NCBI GenBank assembly: GCA_050951925.1
Contig: JBMNJZ010000001.1
Span: 682,001-746,000 of the forward strand
DNA: 64,000 nt
Direction of reading: 5' to 3'
Source: UBA1046 sp012511325
GTDB lineage: Bacteria > Bacillota > Clostridia > Saccharofermentanales > DTU023
Position 1 is the stretch's first letter, and every line of letters begins with the position of its first letter. The notes below the pieces were generated by a model. The model searched no databases. It saw only the letters and a list, made by a program, of their open reading frames with translations, and had not been told where the DNA came from. The position numbers and the translations under genes were made by a program. This document shows, piece by piece, positions 33,588 through 41,306 of this stretch.

Positions 33588-35531
33588 CTAAATGCTCAAT
33601 GCCACGGTATAGCCCGAGCGCACTGCCTCGGCAATTCCCTTGGTTCCGGCGGCAGCGCCTGCGACTTTGACGATCGGTGACACATACGCGTCTTGTATCA
33701 GATGGAAAACATCATAGATATTGCCGGAGCCGGACGCTACGATAATAGCGTCGAAGCGGTTCTGTGACAGCATAGCCAGCGTGACTTCGGTTCTGAAAAA
33801 GGTCTGAAGCTCACCGCGGCTTTGCGCATTATATAATCTCTCCTGCAGATAATAGCTGTATCTTTGCCAGGCATTGACTGTGAGTTGATCCGTGTCAGGA
33901 TCGGCATGGTGGTCTTGGCCGTAGATTGTTGGGGGTATTTTCCCGAATTGATTAGCAGTCGGGGTCTCTTGATCCGATGCTTGCGCGCCGGTATCAGAGT
34001 CGGGTGCAGCCGGCTCTGTATCCGCCGCGGTCTCAACCAAGGATGAGGAGGGAGTATCAGGCTCGGAGCTTTCGCCGGCGGGACTATCCGGGCCGAGATC
34101 AGTTATGCCTGTTTCAGCGGCTCTTTTGACCTCACCGACAGTCAGCTCGCTGAAATCGATGGCAGTATCCGAGACGATATCCTCTTTGTTTTGTTGGCTG
34201 TCAGGAGATTGCTTGATTACACCCTCGACAATAATATCAGTGTCGCCGGATGTTGTGATTTTTGTTTCCGACAAAGGAACAGAAGGCGATGTGGAGCCGA
34301 CTGCAGTGTCAGCGGTATCTGTAACCGGGGCATGCTCCGCCCCGATTGCTTTTTGCAGCGCCCACTCAAAGGGATTGTCCTGCCGGTCAAAGATTGACAC
34401 ATGATAGCCGCGTTCCCAGGCAGTGAGCGCAGCTTGCATACCGGCCGGGCCGGAGCCTATTACAGCCAGGCGCTGGCCGGGATAGGCCGGTCTCAGCTCG
34501 ATGGGATAGCTATTTTCTTTGCCGCAGCGCGGATTGACGCTGCAACCGGGGAGACCGCCGGGGAAAAAGGCGGGCGCGCATAAATCGCGGCACAGAATAC
34601 AAGGCCTCTGCATCATACTTCTGTTTATATAGGCCAATTTGGGCCAGAATGGTTCTGTCAATAAGGCCCGGCTCAGCACTACGGCATCAGCTTTATTCTC
34701 GATCAGAGCCAGTTCGCAGAAACCGGGCTCTGATTCGGCGGCTCCGATCTCCGCCAGAACGGCAAAAGAGCTGTTCTCATCAGTCAGTGCTTCCCGCAGT
34801 TCCTTGGCAGCCGCCAGCGAGCCTTGAAAAGAATTTTCCTCCTGCAGTAAAACGCCGGACAGACCCAGCTTTTTCATGCTGCGGAGCAAATTCGTACCGA
34901 GATGGATCGGGGAAGCTCTCAGTAAGAGAGGCAAATCAGCAGGCAGTGACTTTCTGATTTCCGAAATAATCTGCAATAGATAGATGCTTCCGGTCTTATA
35001 GTAGAAACTCAGACTTTCCTGTTGCCTGGCCAGAATCCAGCTCAGGAAAGTGCCGGCGGAAGCATCGAGATAGATAGCATCGACACCGGCCGCGGCAAGG
35101 CTTACGGCACCGGCGGTCATTAGCTCCAGCGAGTGCTTCAGTCTCCTGGTGCTCAAGCCCTTGTTCAGCGGCAAGGGGGAAATCCCTACGGCCAGACGGC
35201 AGCCGTGCTGATTCAATTCCCTGGCCAGCGCGCCCCATTCCTCTGCCACATCGGTTATCTCGCTCGGATTGACATTGTTGATCGAACCGCCAAAAGCCAG
35301 AGCAAGGCCTGCCGCCGCGCGCTCGCGCAGGAATGCCGCATAGGCCGGATCCGGCCTGCGGACAGGTTGGATCTGTCCGCTCTCTAAAGGTGCCGCCCAC
35401 GCGAGGCGGTTGTTCAACTGCAGACCATTAATCTTCAGAGGAGAAAATAACTGATTGAAGGGATAAATCTCCCCGGACTTGATTCCAGGTGCCGATTCGG
35501 TTTCAGATAAATTTGTGGTCATGGGAGTCAC
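33588..35531 (-). CDS. Degenerate old-yellow-enzyme/2,4-dienoyl-CoA-reductase-like flavoprotein with acidic insert
   Basis: Residues about 25-300 resemble an NADH:flavin oxidoreductase barrel (FSPLKINGLQLNNRLAWA, FLRERAAAGLALAFGGSI). The catalytic HGxHGY-type segment is replaced by DAIYLDASAGTFLSW (151-165), so the usual active-site His is lost. A cluster-type Cys set follows (C311, C314, C318, C330, with another at 336), as in dienoyl-CoA reductases, then a Rossmann motif VIGSGPAGMQAA (357-368). Residues about 400-540 are an acidic Ser/Thr/Asp/Pro-rich stretch occupying the place of the NAD(P)-binding domain. The end (IIVASGSGNIYDV, then GIAEAVRSGY) recovers the family. It may be a non-catalytic or repurposed enzyme. 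Confidence 0.65.
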   Translation of the reverse strand: MTPMTTNLSETESAPGIKSGEIYPFNQLFSPLKINGLQLNNRLAWAAPLESGQIQPVRRPDPAYAAFLRERAAAGLALAFGGSINNVNPSEITDVAEEWGALARELNQHGCRLAVGISPLPLNKGLSTRRLKHSLELMTAGAVSLAAAGVDAIYLDASAGTFLSWILARQQESLSFYYKTGSIYLLQIISEIRKSLPADLPLLLRASPIHLGTNLLRSMKKLGLSGVLLQEENSFQGSLAAAKELREALTDENSSFAVLAEIGAAESEPGFCELALIENKADAVVLSRALLTEPFWPKLAYINRSMMQRPCILCRDLCAPAFFPGGLPGCSVNPRCGKENSYPIELRPAYPGQRLAVIGSGPAGMQAALTAWERGYHVSIFDRQDNPFEWALQKAIGAEHAPVTDTADTAVGSTSPSVPLSETKITTSGDTDIIVEGVIKQSPDSQQNKEDIVSDTAIDFSELTVGEVKRAAETGITDLGPDSPAGESSEPDTPSSSLVETAADTEPAAPDSDTGAQASDQETPTANQFGKIPPTIYGQDHHADPDTDQLTVNAWQRYSYYLQERLYNAQSRGELQTFFRTEVTLAMLSQNRFDAIIVASGSGNIYDVFHLIQDAYVSPIVKVAGAAAGTKGIAEAVRSGYTVALSI

Positions 35532-35674
35532 CGCCTGTACTGGAGCAAAATAGTTTATATTATATTTTACCTGCTATATCTCAAGTTCTAGTTACAATAG
35601 CTTTACGATTAGATTAGTCTGTACTATGCTAGATAGATAATTGCGGATTTCAGCTTAAGAAACGGGGAATAATC
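35532..35674. promoter_or_regulatory. Divergent promoter region of the flavoprotein and FGGY kinase genes
   Basis: AT-rich. On the reverse strand TTGAGA is followed at 16 bases by TAATAT (overlapping a TATAAT). On the forward strand TTACGA and TATGCT are 16 bases apart. Both are plausible but weak matches. Confidence 0.4.
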
Positions 35675-37258
35675 ATGGGGTATACGGATGAACAGGTAGT
35701 GATTGCCTTTGATGTCGGCACTCAGAGTACCCGTGCTTCACTGATCAACAATCGGGGGGAGATTCTGCATCTTTCTCAGCAGAAGCATGAGCCGGCGTAT
35801 TTTTCGCTTCAGCCAGACTGGGCGGAGCAGGATCCTGATTTTTATTATGACAAGATAGTAGCTGCCGCTAATGAACTTAAAGTCAAGGCCGGAGCCAAGC
35901 TGTGGTCCGGAATCATCGGGGCTGCGATCACCACCATGCGCGATACGCCCGTGCTGCTGGATCGGAACCGCCGGCCTCTGCGGCCTGCTTTTGTCTGGCT
36001 GGATCGCCGCCGGGCCTCTGCCGAGCCCGATCTCCCCTTGCCCAAGAAATTATTGTTCCGGATCGCGGGTATGCGAGAGGTGATCAAACAGCAATTCCAG
36101 TTTACTCCCTGCAATTGGGTGCGGGAGCATGAGCCTGAAATCTGGGAGCGCACGGACAAATATGTTTTCCTCAGCACTTATCTGATCTATCGTCTGACGG
36201 GGGAATTGCGCGATTCTGTCTCTGGCCTGACCGGGCATGTTCCCTTCGATCATCGGCGGAGCGATTGGATGGGTCCGCATAATCTCATTCGTTTTATCTT
36301 CGATATTGAAAGAGAAAAGCTATGTGATTTTGTTCCCGCCGGCACAGTCCTGGGCACCATAACCCGAGAGGCTGCGGATCAGACCGGCCTTAAGCAAGGG
36401 CTGCCTCTCTATGCTTCAGGCGCCGACAAAGCCTGCGAAATACTGGGTCTGGGTTGCATCGAAGCGGATAAAGCGGCCATCAGCTTCGGCACCTCCGCCA
36501 CGATTGCCTTCACTACCGACCGCTACAGGACGCCCGAGCGTTTTGTGCCGTCCTATTCCGCCGTGATGCCGGGCTTCTATAATCCGGAGATCCAGATCTA
36601 CCGCGGTTACTGGCTGCTGTCCTGGTTCATACGGGAATTCGCTACGGCTGAAACTATTCAAGCGGAAGAATTGGGCATCAGTACGGAGGAACTGCTTAAT
36701 TCCACGCTTGAACGAATCCCGGCCGGCTGTGACGGCTTGTTTTTTCAACCGTATTTTACGCCCAATATCACCCGGCCCTATGCCCGCGGATCGGTGATCG
36801 GCTTTTCCGACACTCATACGCACAGCCATGTTTACCGCTCTATTATCGAGGGCATTAATTTTGCCCTGATCAGCGCGAAAAACATTATGGAAAAACGCGT
36901 CAAAACAAAGATAAACAGCCTGTATCTGGGCGGCGGCGGTTCCCGCAGCAGTGAAATCTGCCAGATCACCGCCGATATGTTCGGACTGCCGACATATCGC
37001 TCCATCACCAATGAAGTCGCCGGCATCGGCAGTGCCATTGCCGCCTTCGTCGGCTTGGGCGTATTCTCCGATTATGCCGAAGGCGCTCAGCATATGGTTC
37101 ATATCCGCGATGAGTTTTGGCCGGACAGCAGGCAGCATCAAATCTACCGGGAGATCTTCGAAGATATTTTCAGCGATATCTATAAGCGCCTGGCCTCACT
37201 GTACAAAAAACACAGTAAAAATTCCGCCCGCCGTAATATCCGGGCCCATTATGATTAA
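35675..37258 (+). CDS. FGGY-family carbohydrate kinase
   Basis: An actin-fold sugar or polyol kinase, cytoplasmic. The N-terminal phosphate loop is VVIAFDVGTQSTRASLINN; GAAITTMRDTPVLLDRN and FVWLDRRRAS follow; the second lobe has ASGADKACEILGLG, AAISFGTSATIAF and, for adenosine binding, NSLYLGGGGSRSSEICQITADM. The 527-residue length fits xylulokinase and glycerol kinase relatives, but the substrate is not readable and no sugar transporter or isomerase is adjacent. ACGGGGA precedes the ATG. The Lys/Arg-rich end is mildly extended. Confidence 0.85.
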   Translation: MGYTDEQVVIAFDVGTQSTRASLINNRGEILHLSQQKHEPAYFSLQPDWAEQDPDFYYDKIVAAANELKVKAGAKLWSGIIGAAITTMRDTPVLLDRNRRPLRPAFVWLDRRRASAEPDLPLPKKLLFRIAGMREVIKQQFQFTPCNWVREHEPEIWERTDKYVFLSTYLIYRLTGELRDSVSGLTGHVPFDHRRSDWMGPHNLIRFIFDIEREKLCDFVPAGTVLGTITREAADQTGLKQGLPLYASGADKACEILGLGCIEADKAAISFGTSATIAFTTDRYRTPERFVPSYSAVMPGFYNPEIQIYRGYWLLSWFIREFATAETIQAEELGISTEELLNSTLERIPAGCDGLFFQPYFTPNITRPYARGSVIGFSDTHTHSHVYRSIIEGINFALISAKNIMEKRVKTKINSLYLGGGGSRSSEICQITADMFGLPTYRSITNEVAGIGSAIAAFVGLGVFSDYAEGAQHMVHIRDEFWPDSRQHQIYREIFEDIFSDIYKRLASLYKKHSKNSARRNIRAHYD

Positions 37259-37321
37259 GATTGTGCTTTAATATTATTGACGGCAATCTGTATCGAAAAT
37301 CAAAAAACAAGGAGAAGAACT

Positions 37322-37699
37322 ATGCGCGAAATTATTGCTACAAAACAAGCTCCCGCGGCAGTGGGGCCTTATTCCCAAGCAGTTAAGCACAACGGAGTTA
37401 TCTATATTTCGGGACAGCTCCCGATCGACCCTGTCAGCGGCGAAATCTGCAAGGGCAGTATCGCCGAGAAGACTAAACAGGCCATGAACAATCTGCAGGC
37501 AATAGCCGTAGCGGCGGGCAGCGATCTCAGCCGGGCCATTAAATTAACGGTCTTTTTGACTGATCTGGGCAATTTTGGCGAGATGAATGAAGCCTACGGC
37601 GCTTTCTTCGCTAAAGAGCCGCCGGCGCGCTGCTGTTTTGAAGTCACAGCCCTGCCCAAAGGCTGCGATATCGAAATTGACGCCATCATTGCCGAATAA
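37322..37699 (+). CDS. ridA: RidA family reactive imine/enamine deaminase
   Basis: RidA hydrolyses reactive 2-aminoacrylate and related imines released by PLP enzymes. The chain starts at MREIIATKQAP with GGAGAAG upstream. AVGPYSQAVKHNGVIYISGQ, NLQAIAVAAGSDL and the C-terminal EPPARCCFEVTALPKG (substrate-binding Arg) are diagnostic. Length 125 is standard. It is 63 bases after the FGGY kinase gene and could share its transcript. There are many PLP enzymes in this genome segment, but no specific partner is evident. Confidence 0.93.
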   Translation: MREIIATKQAPAAVGPYSQAVKHNGVIYISGQLPIDPVSGEICKGSIAEKTKQAMNNLQAIAVAAGSDLSRAIKLTVFLTDLGNFGEMNEAYGAFFAKEPPARCCFEVTALPKGCDIEIDAIIAE

Positions 37700-37716
37700 A
37701 CGCGGCGATTTACGGA

Positions 37717-37827
37717 TAGCCGGGAAGAGGCGAAAGCAATAAATGTCCATAATATTACCCTCTATCTTTTGCTTTCCCGGCGCAAGCAGTTCTGCCCCGC
37801 GTACCAGACCCGGGGCAGGCTGCTTGC
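37717..37827. repeat. Two strong hairpins between ridA and tRNA-Arg
   Basis: GCCGGG (37718-37723) pairs with CCCGGC (about 37776-37781), extended by AAAGCAA with TTGCTTT across a small bulge. Immediately after, GCAAGCAG (37782-37789) pairs with CTGCTTGC (37820-37827) with an inner TGCCCCG/CGGGGCA stem. Neither ends in a T-run, so these are not classic terminators; they could stabilise the ridA transcript 3' end or be an unrecognised structured element. Confidence 0.6.
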
Positions 37828-37879
37828 GATGCCGCTTCATTGCAAAAAGCCTGACACTGGCATAGAATAAACAAGCCCT

Positions 37880-37954
37880 GTCCCAGTGGCCTAATGGATA
37901 AGGCAGTAGTTTCCGGAGCTACTGATACGGGTTCAATTCCTGTCTGGGACGCCA
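37880..37954 (+). tRNA. tRNA-Arg (anticodon CCG)
   Basis: The cloverleaf is complete: acceptor GTCCCAG/CTGGGAC (7 bp), D stem GCCT/AGGC, anticodon stem GTAGT/GCTAC with loop TTCCGGA (anticodon CCG, reading CGG), a 4-base variable loop, T stem ACGGG/CCTGT (one G-T pair) with loop TTCAATT, discriminator G, and an encoded CCA (37952-37954). A terminator follows 6 bases on. Confidence 0.96.
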
Positions 37955-37960
37955 AGACAT

Positions 37961-37995
37961 AAACTGTCCAGCTTGCAAGTTGGGCAGTTTTTCTT
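37961..37995 (+). terminator. Terminator after tRNA-Arg
   Basis: AAACTGTCCA pairs with TGGGCAGTTT (one G-T pair) around an inner CTTGCAAG palindrome, followed by TTC TTT. Confidence 0.9.
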
Positions 37996-38060
37996 TGCCC
38001 CCAGAGATCCTGAGACTTTAGAAGAGGATTCATATGCGAATTGGTTCGCTATCAATGTCA

Positions 38061-38222
38061 TCAGTTTGGTGATCGGGAATGGTCATGACCAATCCATTTA
38101 ACTGAGCTTTTGCACGATGCAAAAACCCAGTCAAGAATAGTTTTCGGATCACCATATTCTCGCTTCATGGCTTCCACTGAAATGATGTATTCTACCTGAG
38201 CTTGGTTCTTGCTATAATTTTG
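38061..38222 (-). pseudogene. Possible gene fragment downstream of tRNA-Arg
   Basis: A 53-codon reverse frame lies between stops without a good start at its beginning. Its composition is protein-like (for example VEYIISVEAMKREYGDPKT and ILDWVFASCKSSVKWIGHD) but I recognise no family. It may be a remnant of a larger gene. The rest of 37996-38318 shows nothing else definite. Confidence 0.3.
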
Positions 38223-38318
38223 TCAGATCCGGCCGACTGCCTGTAACCATTTATTTGCGCCGGAATCGGGCGACAGAGCAAGCGGACGGAAATCCGGCGG
38301 GTCCATAAGGAGAAGATC

Positions 38319-38602
38319 ATGAAAAGGATTGTTTGCTGCATTACCGCTTTGGTTTTAATCTTCGCGCTGGCAGCATGAACACCCTGATTTGCGACGAGGA
38401 GTGCAGTTTCCTGTCTGTTTCAAATGACTTTCTGCATTACGCCGGCGACCGCCTTTATAGAATGCGCACCGATGGCAGCGACAAGGTCGCGCTCACGGAG
38501 GATTTAACAATATTCCCGTGCGTTGCGGGCGATTGGGTGTATCGGACGGGGCGCTGCTTTCGCCGGCGATTCGTGCTGTTCAATGCGCCAGGTCTTCCCT
38601 AA
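38319..38602 (+). pseudogene. Remnant of a lipoprotein with DUF5050-like repeats
   Basis: After AAGGAGAAG, ATG 38319 opens a signal peptide (MKRIVCCITALVLIFALAA) that stops at TGA 38376, exactly where the lipobox Cys is expected. Another frame then reads SNDFLHYAGDRLYRMRTDGS and DLTIFPCVAGDWVYR, resembling the YYxxGDxLYRxRTDGS repeats of DUF5050 lipoproteins. The frame change and short length indicate a decayed gene reduced to its two ends. Confidence 0.6.
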
Positions 38603-38636
38603 AAACGCGGCTGCCCAGGAGGGTATAGTAAATAAT

Positions 38637-40310
38637 ATGAATCAAAATCTAATTCAGGACTATCGCCAGCTCGACTTTCAGCTGGCCGCTATTGCGGATA
38701 TGCTAAATGGCGAAGAAGACTTTGAGGCGGATCTGTTCATTCCCGATCAGGAACATAAGTTGGCGGCGGAGTCACAGATATCGTCAGCTCGGGAGCGCCT
38801 TGATAGTCTGGATGCGCCGGATCCCGTATCTATTCTGCTTAAGTCGCATTTCTCTGACTATCTGGATGCGCAGACCAGTGAGCTGCGGGCAATATACAAA
38901 AATCCTGCGGTACAGATCGGTGATTTCAGTGAGACATTTGAGTTTCTTCTGACCAAGGATAGCAGAGCGGATCTGGTGAAAGCGGAACTGATGATCGGAA
39001 AGCTGAGCCGGACAGTGGATATGTTCCAAGCGATGGACTCCTGGCTGACTGCCGTGAAGCCGGTTTATCTTCTAGAGACTGCAGAGGCCTGCCGGACTAA
39101 TGTCAAGGTTTTTACCCGCCTGCTCGATCAGCTCAAGACTCATCTCCCTGATTTGCCGGACAATATCTATGGCCGGCTGCAGTCTGCTTTCCAGACTTTT
39201 ATCACACAAAATCGGAGCATGCAGGCTAAGCTGGAACTGAGGCTGAAACAAATTGCTCTGCCGGAACAGACAACGGAAGATAGCATTCTCAAGCTCGATC
39301 CCGAGGTTTATGCAGCTTATCTTTTATTACGACATGGCGTTGTCTTGTCAGAGTTGCTGGACTGGCATGAGGAGGAAATCGCCAGGACCAGGCAGTCTGT
39401 GCTGACAATTGCCAGTAGGCTGCGGATTCCTGAGGCTGCCGCGGCCAAGTCAATGGCAGATGTCAATGCTATTTTGCTTAAATACGCGGGACCGGCCGCA
39501 TCAGCGGCGGAGATGCTGCAACGGGGCAATGAGTATATCAAGCGCACAGCTGCCGCTTGCAAGGATTTTGTCTGGTTGCCGGAGGAGAGTTGCTCTGTTG
39601 TCAATATCTCCAAGTCTCTCAAGGATTCCTATCCCTGGGGCGGCTACGGCGGCGGTTGCAAGCGCAGAAGACCATTGCAGGGAGAGATGTTCCTGAACGG
39701 TTACAATTACCGGGCTGTGACTGACGGCTGGATCAAAATGAATACGGTCCATGAGGCTTATCCCGGACATCATGTCCAATTTGTGCGCAATATCGTCGAT
39801 CCGATTCCGGAGACATTGAAGCGCGGCGCTCGCTATACTCCGATTCTGGAGGGAGTTCCGCATCGATCGGAAGAGCTGTTCACCTTTGTGTTTCCGGAAG
39901 ATCCGTTCTATCCGCTCTTTGTGGCCTACCGCAGGCATCATACAGCGGTTCGCATCAAGGCTGATTTGATGTTGCGCTATTTCGGCTATCCAATCAAGGA
40001 TGTGGTGCGGTTGTACTGCTCAGAACTGGATTTTGATTGGAATACGGCGCGAGGACAAGTTCGGGCGCAGGAGTATATGCCCGGTTATTTTAACTGCTAC
40101 TATTATGGTTTCAAGCTGATAAACCAATGGGAACAAGAATACGATTTTGATCAGAAAGAGTATACGGAGCTGTTGTTCTCGGCCGCCCGTATGAGTATGA
40201 GCAATTTCAAGCGTTTTCTGGATCTGACAGAAGCGGAACGGCACAGTCTGCTGAACAATTATGCCAGCCTCTATCAATTCGCGGATGATTATTCCGAAAA
40301 GCCGGACTGA
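38637..40310 (+). CDS. DUF885 family putative zinc peptidase
   Basis: A 557-residue cytoplasmic protein of the DUF885 family, which has a gluzincin-like zinc peptidase motif. HEAYPGHHVQF (HExxxGHH type) is the signature; GVPHRSEELFTFVFPED may give the third ligand, and the C-terminal EYMPGYFNCYYYGFKLI is conserved in the family. The N-terminal 300 residues are helical. The start at 38637 follows AGGAGGG at a long spacing of 13 bases; no better start exists. There is no signal peptide. Substrates of this family are largely uncharacterised. It lies upstream of the spermidine operon, separated by a promoter. Confidence 0.82.
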   Translation: MNQNLIQDYRQLDFQLAAIADMLNGEEDFEADLFIPDQEHKLAAESQISSARERLDSLDAPDPVSILLKSHFSDYLDAQTSELRAIYKNPAVQIGDFSETFEFLLTKDSRADLVKAELMIGKLSRTVDMFQAMDSWLTAVKPVYLLETAEACRTNVKVFTRLLDQLKTHLPDLPDNIYGRLQSAFQTFITQNRSMQAKLELRLKQIALPEQTTEDSILKLDPEVYAAYLLLRHGVVLSELLDWHEEEIARTRQSVLTIASRLRIPEAAAAKSMADVNAILLKYAGPAASAAEMLQRGNEYIKRTAAACKDFVWLPEESCSVVNISKSLKDSYPWGGYGGGCKRRRPLQGEMFLNGYNYRAVTDGWIKMNTVHEAYPGHHVQFVRNIVDPIPETLKRGARYTPILEGVPHRSEELFTFVFPEDPFYPLFVAYRRHHTAVRIKADLMLRYFGYPIKDVVRLYCSELDFDWNTARGQVRAQEYMPGYFNCYYYGFKLINQWEQEYDFDQKEYTELLFSAARMSMSNFKRFLDLTEAERHSLLNNYASLYQFADDYSEKPD

Positions 40311-40382
40311 CAGTTGCAGCCTTCGTTAAGAAAAAGTATATTTCCGCGCCCTGATCTGTGATACAATTACGGGACAAAACTC

Positions 40383-40411
40383 TTGTATTGCCGATCAGTT
40401 TGGCGTACAAT
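40383..40411 (+). promoter_or_regulatory. Promoter of the spermidine operon
   Basis: TTGTAT (40383-40388) and TACAAT (40406-40411) are separated by 17 bases. A hairpin CCTGAT/ATCAGG follows (about 40427-40439) before the speD ribosome-binding site AAGGAG. Confidence 0.65.
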
Positions 40412-40472
40412 TTCAATTCCTGATTCCGGAGCGATCAGGGGGAGGAAATTTTGACCTAAGGAGACAGGACAA

Positions 40473-41306
40473 TTGAAAGATAAATTGACACTATATGGTT
40501 TTAATAATCTGACTAAAACTCTGAGTTTCAATATCTATGATATCTGTTATGCCAAAACGGCCCGGGAACAGAAAGACTATATAGCGTATATTGACGAACA
40601 ATATAATTCTGAGCGTCTGACTTCAATTTTAGTTCATGTCACCGAAATGATAGGTGCCTTTATCCTCAATATTTCCAAGCAAGATTACGAACCCCAGGGT
40701 GCTTCGGTCAATGTGCTGATCGCCGAGCAGCCGCTGGAAAGGCAGCTGATCGATATCAGCTGCAACGCAGGCGAGGTAGCGAGATGCGATCGTCCGCCTT
40801 GCCTCGGTCTGCCGGAGCGCGAGACGGTCCATGCCCATCTGGATAAAAGCCATGTGACGGTGCATACTTTCCCGGAATGGCATCCGGATAAAGATATTTC
40901 TACTTTCCGGGTGGATATCGATGTCTCCACCTGCGGCACGGTGTCTCCGCTCAAAGCGCTGAATTATCTGATTTCCAGCTTCGATTCGGATATTATTACC
41001 ATTGATTACCGGGTTCGGGGTTTTACGCGCGATACTACAGGCAAGAAACTTTTCCTCGATCATCCTATGACTTCGATTCAAAACTATATTGATCCGGAAA
41101 CACTCCGGACCTATGATGCGATGGATGTCAATGTCTATCAGTCGAATATTTTCCATACCAAATTGATGGTCAAGGAGATCAATCTGCAGGATTATCTCTT
41201 TAATACCGATGCCTATGAGCTGCCTCCCCGCCGACGGCTGCAGATTCACGATGCGCTCCAGAAAGAGATGATCGAGATCTACAGCGGTGTGAATGTCTAT
41301 GACTGA
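40473..41306 (+). CDS. speD: S-adenosylmethionine decarboxylase, class 1A
   Basis: SpeD makes decarboxylated SAM, the aminopropyl donor for spermidine. This is the long bacterial form (277 residues, E. coli-like). HLDKSHVTVHTFPEWHP contains the self-processing site, with Ser 126 becoming the pyruvoyl cofactor; STCGTVSPLKALNYL is conserved. The start codon is TTG with AAGGAG upstream. It overlaps speA by 14 bases. It is the first gene of a four-gene operon that includes every enzyme from arginine to spermidine. Confidence 0.93.
   Translation: MKDKLTLYGFNNLTKTLSFNIYDICYAKTAREQKDYIAYIDEQYNSERLTSILVHVTEMIGAFILNISKQDYEPQGASVNVLIAEQPLERQLIDISCNAGEVARCDRPPCLGLPERETVHAHLDKSHVTVHTFPEWHPDKDISTFRVDIDVSTCGTVSPLKALNYLISSFDSDIITIDYRVRGFTRDTTGKKLFLDHPMTSIQNYIDPETLRTYDAMDVNVYQSNIFHTKLMVKEINLQDYLFNTDAYELPPRRRLQIHDALQKEMIEIYSGVNVYD

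Noticed and set aside
38376..38378. Recoded TGA at the lipobox
   Set aside because: The downstream lipoprotein-like sequence is in another frame and short, which fits decay better than recoding.
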